DNA of 64,000 nt from Methylobacterium isbiliense (GTDB lineage Bacteria > Pseudomonadota > Alphaproteobacteria > Rhizobiales > Beijerinckiaceae), in assembly GCF_022179325.1 (NCBI RefSeq), contig NZ_BPQQ01000018.1:62001-126000 (forward strand), in the 5' to 3' direction. The notes below the pieces were generated by a model. It did not search any database. It was not told where the DNA came from and was given only the letters and a program-made list of their open reading frames with translations. The position numbers and the translations under genes are program-made. Position 1 is the first letter of the stretch, and the number at the start of each line of letters is the position of its first letter. Below are positions 61,779-64,000 of the stretch, piece by piece.

Positions 61779-63230
61779 ATGATCGTCGCCGGCGAGGCGC
61801 TCCTCGGCCCCGACCTCGCCCACGCGCCCGGCGCCGCCCTGCGGCTCGACGGCGACGCGATCGCGGCGATCGCTTCGATCGCGGCCATCGACACCGGCGC
61901 GTCAGGTACGGCGGGACCGCGCCGCCTCGTGATGCCGGCGCTGGCCAACGCGCACGACCACGCCCGCCCGCTCTCGCTGACCTCGTTCGGGGCAGCGTTC
62001 CTGCCGCTGGAGACGTGGCTGCCGCGCTCGATCCTGGCGACGCCGCCCGAGCCCTACCTCGCCGCGGCGGCGCCGCTGGCGCGGGCGGCGCGGGCGGGCT
62101 GCGCCGCCGTGATGGTGCACTACACCCGACCGAGCGGCGCGATGCCGCTCCTCGACGAGGCGGGCGAGGTGGCCCGGGCCGCCCGCGACGTCGGGGTGCG
62201 GCTCGCCTTCGCGCTCGCCGTGCGGGACATCCACCCGCTGGTCTACGGCCCGGAGGAGGAGGTGCTCGCTGGCCTGCCGGCCGCGCTGCGCCGCGAGATC
62301 GAGGCCGCCTTCCTGCGCCCGGGGATGCCGCCCCACGCGTACATCGCCCTCACGGAGGCCATCGCCGCGGCGATCGAGGGACCGACCGTGTCGGTCCAGT
62401 TCGGGCCGGCGGGCGTGCAATGGTGCAGCCGCCCGCTCCTGGAGGCCATCGCCGAGCGCTCGGCCGCGACGGGCCGGCGCGTGCACATGCACCTCCTGGA
62501 GACGCGCTACCAGCGCGACTGGGCGCGGCGGGAATTCCCGCAGGGGATCGTGACCTACCTGCGCGAGATCGGCCTGCTCTCGCCGCGGCTGACGCTGGCG
62601 CACGCCACCTACGCGGACGAGGCCGAGCGGGCGATGATCGCGGAGGCCGGCGCGACGATCGTCACCAATTTCAGCTCGAACCTGCACCTGCGCTCCGGCC
62701 TCGGCCCCATTCGGGAGGCCCGCGCGCAAGGGTGCCGGGTCTGCGTCGGCCTCGACGGCCTCGCCTTCGACGAGGACGACGACATGCTGCGGGAGATGCG
62801 GCTGGTCCAGGCGGTGCACGGCCCCTGGGGCTTCGACGGCCCGGACGACCGCCGCCGCTTCCTCGTGGAGATAGTGGCCGCGGGCCGCGCCGCGCTCGGC
62901 GCGCCGGGCGACGGCGCGCTGGCGCCCGGCGCCCCCGCCGACCTCCTCGTCCTCGACCTCGACGCCCTCGACCGCGACGCGATCCTGCCCGTCGCGCCCC
63001 TCGACCTCGTCTTCGCGCGCGCCACGGCGGCGCATGTGCGCGAGGTGGTGGTGGCAGGCCGGCGCATCGTCGCGGAGGGCCGCGTCACCGGCCTGGATCT
63101 GCCCGCCGCCGAGGCCGAGCTGCGGGCGCGCTACCGCGCCAGCGTCCCGCACCACCCGCTCCTGCGCGCGTGGCCGCGCTACGAGGCCGCTTTGCGGGAC
63201 TGGTACGCGCGGCGGATCGGCTGCGGGTGA
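61779..63230 (+). CDS. ATZ/TRZ-type amidohydrolase (deaminase)
   Basis: 483 aa from the ATG at 61779. Metal ligands fit the amidohydrolase barrel: MPALANAHDHARPLSLTSFG (His-x-His), RRVHMHLLETRYQRDW (His), TLAHATYADEAERAM (His) and VCVGLDGLAFDEDDDMLREM (Asp). This is the chlorohydrolase/guanine-deaminase-like branch that hydrolyses C-N bonds of heterocyclic amines. It starts 16 bp after the binding-protein stop and ends the plus-strand operon. Together with the amidohydrolase at 56919, a two-step hydrolysis of the imported compound is plausible. Confidence 0.88.
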   Translation: MIVAGEALLGPDLAHAPGAALRLDGDAIAAIASIAAIDTGASGTAGPRRLVMPALANAHDHARPLSLTSFGAAFLPLETWLPRSILATPPEPYLAAAAPLARAARAGCAAVMVHYTRPSGAMPLLDEAGEVARAARDVGVRLAFALAVRDIHPLVYGPEEEVLAGLPAALRREIEAAFLRPGMPPHAYIALTEAIAAAIEGPTVSVQFGPAGVQWCSRPLLEAIAERSAATGRRVHMHLLETRYQRDWARREFPQGIVTYLREIGLLSPRLTLAHATYADEAERAMIAEAGATIVTNFSSNLHLRSGLGPIREARAQGCRVCVGLDGLAFDEDDDMLREMRLVQAVHGPWGFDGPDDRRRFLVEIVAAGRAALGAPGDGALAPGAPADLLVLDLDALDRDAILPVAPLDLVFARATAAHVREVVVAGRRIVAEGRVTGLDLPAAEAELRARYRASVPHHPLLRAWPRYEAALRDWYARRIGCG

Positions 63231-63289
63231 GGCTCACGCCTGCGTCATCGTTCGTGCCGGACCGATCACGATTGAGGTCTGAACGCAAC

Positions 63290-63396
63290 GAGCTTGCCCG
63301 GACATCGTGGGCGATCCTCAAGCGCCGGATCATCGGCATCCGCCACTGGGCTTCGCCGAAGCATCTGAGCCGCTACGCTGCCGAGAGCACCATGAT
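63290..63396 (+). pseudogene. IS1595-type (ISXO2-like) transposase C-terminal remnant
   Basis: One plus-strand frame reads SERNELARTSWAILKRRIIG, then IGIRHWASPKHLSRYAAES, before diverging. The order ILKRxIxGIxHWxSPKHLxRY is the C-terminal signature of ISXO2-like/IS1595 transposases, where it is followed by EFxxRYN; here that tail is already lost (AESTMM). No upstream DDE motifs, no start and no inverted repeats are left. A relic only, between the amidohydrolase and the convergent GntR gene. Confidence 0.65.
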
Positions 63397-63423
63397 GACG
63401 ATCCCGGCCGATCACGCTGGCTC

Positions 63424-64000
63424 CTACTCCTCCGTATAGCGCCGCAGAATATCGGACAGGTCCGTGGTCTTGGGCGAAGGCGCGATCAGCGCGCGGGCGA
63501 CGACGCCCGAGAGGTGGGCGTCCATCACCGCCACCGCGCGGGCGGCGTCGCCCGCCTCCAGGGCCGCGATGATCTCCCGGTGCTCGTTCACGCCGCATTC
63601 CGAGGAATGGGGGCGGCTGTAGAGGGTGAGCGTCAGGCCGCAGCGCCACACCACCTCGCCGACGTAGCGCGCCAGCACCTCGCTGCCGGTCATCTCGGCG
63701 AGCAGCACGTGGAACTCGGTGGCGAGGCGCACGGATTGCGGCTCGTTCACCCCTCGCGCCCCGTCCTCGCGCGCGGCGTGCTCCTTGAGGCGCGCGACTT
63801 GGTCGGGGCCGAGGCGCCCGGCGAGGCGCTCGACGACGAGGCGTTCGAGGGCGAGGCGGATGGCGAAGATGTCGCCCGCCTCCTCCCAGCTCGGGCGCGC
63901 GACGCTCGCGCCCCGGTTGCGCCGGATCTCGACCAGCCCCTCCGCCGCGAGCTGCCGCAGGGCGGTGCGCACGATGGTGCGGCTGACGCCGAAATTCGCC
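63424..64000 (-). CDS. GntR-family regulator, FCD domain (5' end cut by window)
   Basis: About 192 codons are visible; the gene continues past base 64000. Residues nearest the edge, ANFGVSRTIVRTALRQLAAE followed by GLVEIRRNRGASVARP, are the recognition helix and wing of GntR regulators. The rest is an FCD effector domain with the metal-binding pattern Asp...His...His...His (FHVLLAEMTG, EHREIIAALEAGDA, VMDAHLSGVVAR). It most likely senses the imported heterocycle or its breakdown product and controls the ABC/amidohydrolase locus. Operator candidate at 58641. Confidence 0.9.
   Translation of the reverse strand, partial: ANFGVSRTIVRTALRQLAAEGLVEIRRNRGASVARPSWEEAGDIFAIRLALERLVVERLAGRLGPDQVARLKEHAAREDGARGVNEPQSVRLATEFHVLLAEMTGSEVLARYVGEVVWRCGLTLTLYSRPHSSECGVNEHREIIAALEAGDAARAVAVMDAHLSGVVARALIAPSPKTTDLSDILRRYTEE

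Overview
The window reads as chromosomal DNA of a high-GC alphaproteobacterium of the Hyphomicrobiales (Rhizobiales), most like Methylobacterium/Methylorubrum. The grounds are very high GC at third codon positions (hence many long antisense shadow ORFs), frequent GTG starts with GTGA/ATGA overlaps, and family content: DivL, a TsaE-AmgK fusion with MurU, alphaproteobacterial AddAB, a TIGR02186/TauE/DUF3429 block and a suhB/alpha-r8 type sRNA. The species call is inference.

Layout. 1-9.4 kb: the end of a PfkB sugar/adenosine kinase, a Uma2 nuclease-fold gene, a secreted small protein, MsrQ, glutaryl-CoA dehydrogenase, and an RND pump (adaptor plus permease). 9.4-15.9 kb: a large MscS-type channel, the TauE-TIGR02186-DUF3429 operon, and a LysR regulator divergent from a ring-cleaving dioxygenase with a perfect operator-like palindrome between them. 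16-25 kb: a hybrid sensor kinase, two rRNA-modifying enzymes (RsmC-like, RsuA-like), an orphan peptide-ABC binding protein, and a three-gene unit of subtilase, 81-aa acidic peptide and secreted propeptide/I9-like protein.

25.4-45.7 kb holds a core block: ahcY, divL (Tyr in place of the phospho-accepting His), tsaE-amgK, murU, GNAT, addB, then addA and trxA. addB and addA, normally adjacent, are separated by about 5.6 kb carrying a glycan module: UbiA/HAD prenyltransferase, GtrA, GT-C transferase and, divergently, an O-antigen ligase, with an AT-rich intergenic region at its centre. A Wzx-type flippase and a GT2 glycosyltransferase at 54.6-56.9 kb may belong to the same surface-glycan theme.

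45.7-54.5 kb: an outer-membrane beta-barrel, NTF2-like and OsmC proteins, several short hypothetical genes, a predicted sRNA, an SDR, a metallophosphoesterase, a secreted alpha/beta hydrolase and an iron-dependent alcohol dehydrogenase. 56.9-64 kb: a catabolic/uptake locus with two amidohydrolases, an NTF2-like protein, an NMT1/THI5-type ABC transporter and a GntR/FCD regulator cut by the window end. It suggests uptake and hydrolytic deamination of an N-heterocycle. The ABC permease and binding protein are separated by a 200-nt leader packed with palindromes, including a possible three-way junction.

No tRNA, rRNA, CRISPR array, intact insertion sequence or prophage was seen. Two gene remnants are proposed: an IS1595-type transposase tail and a PIN-domain fragment.
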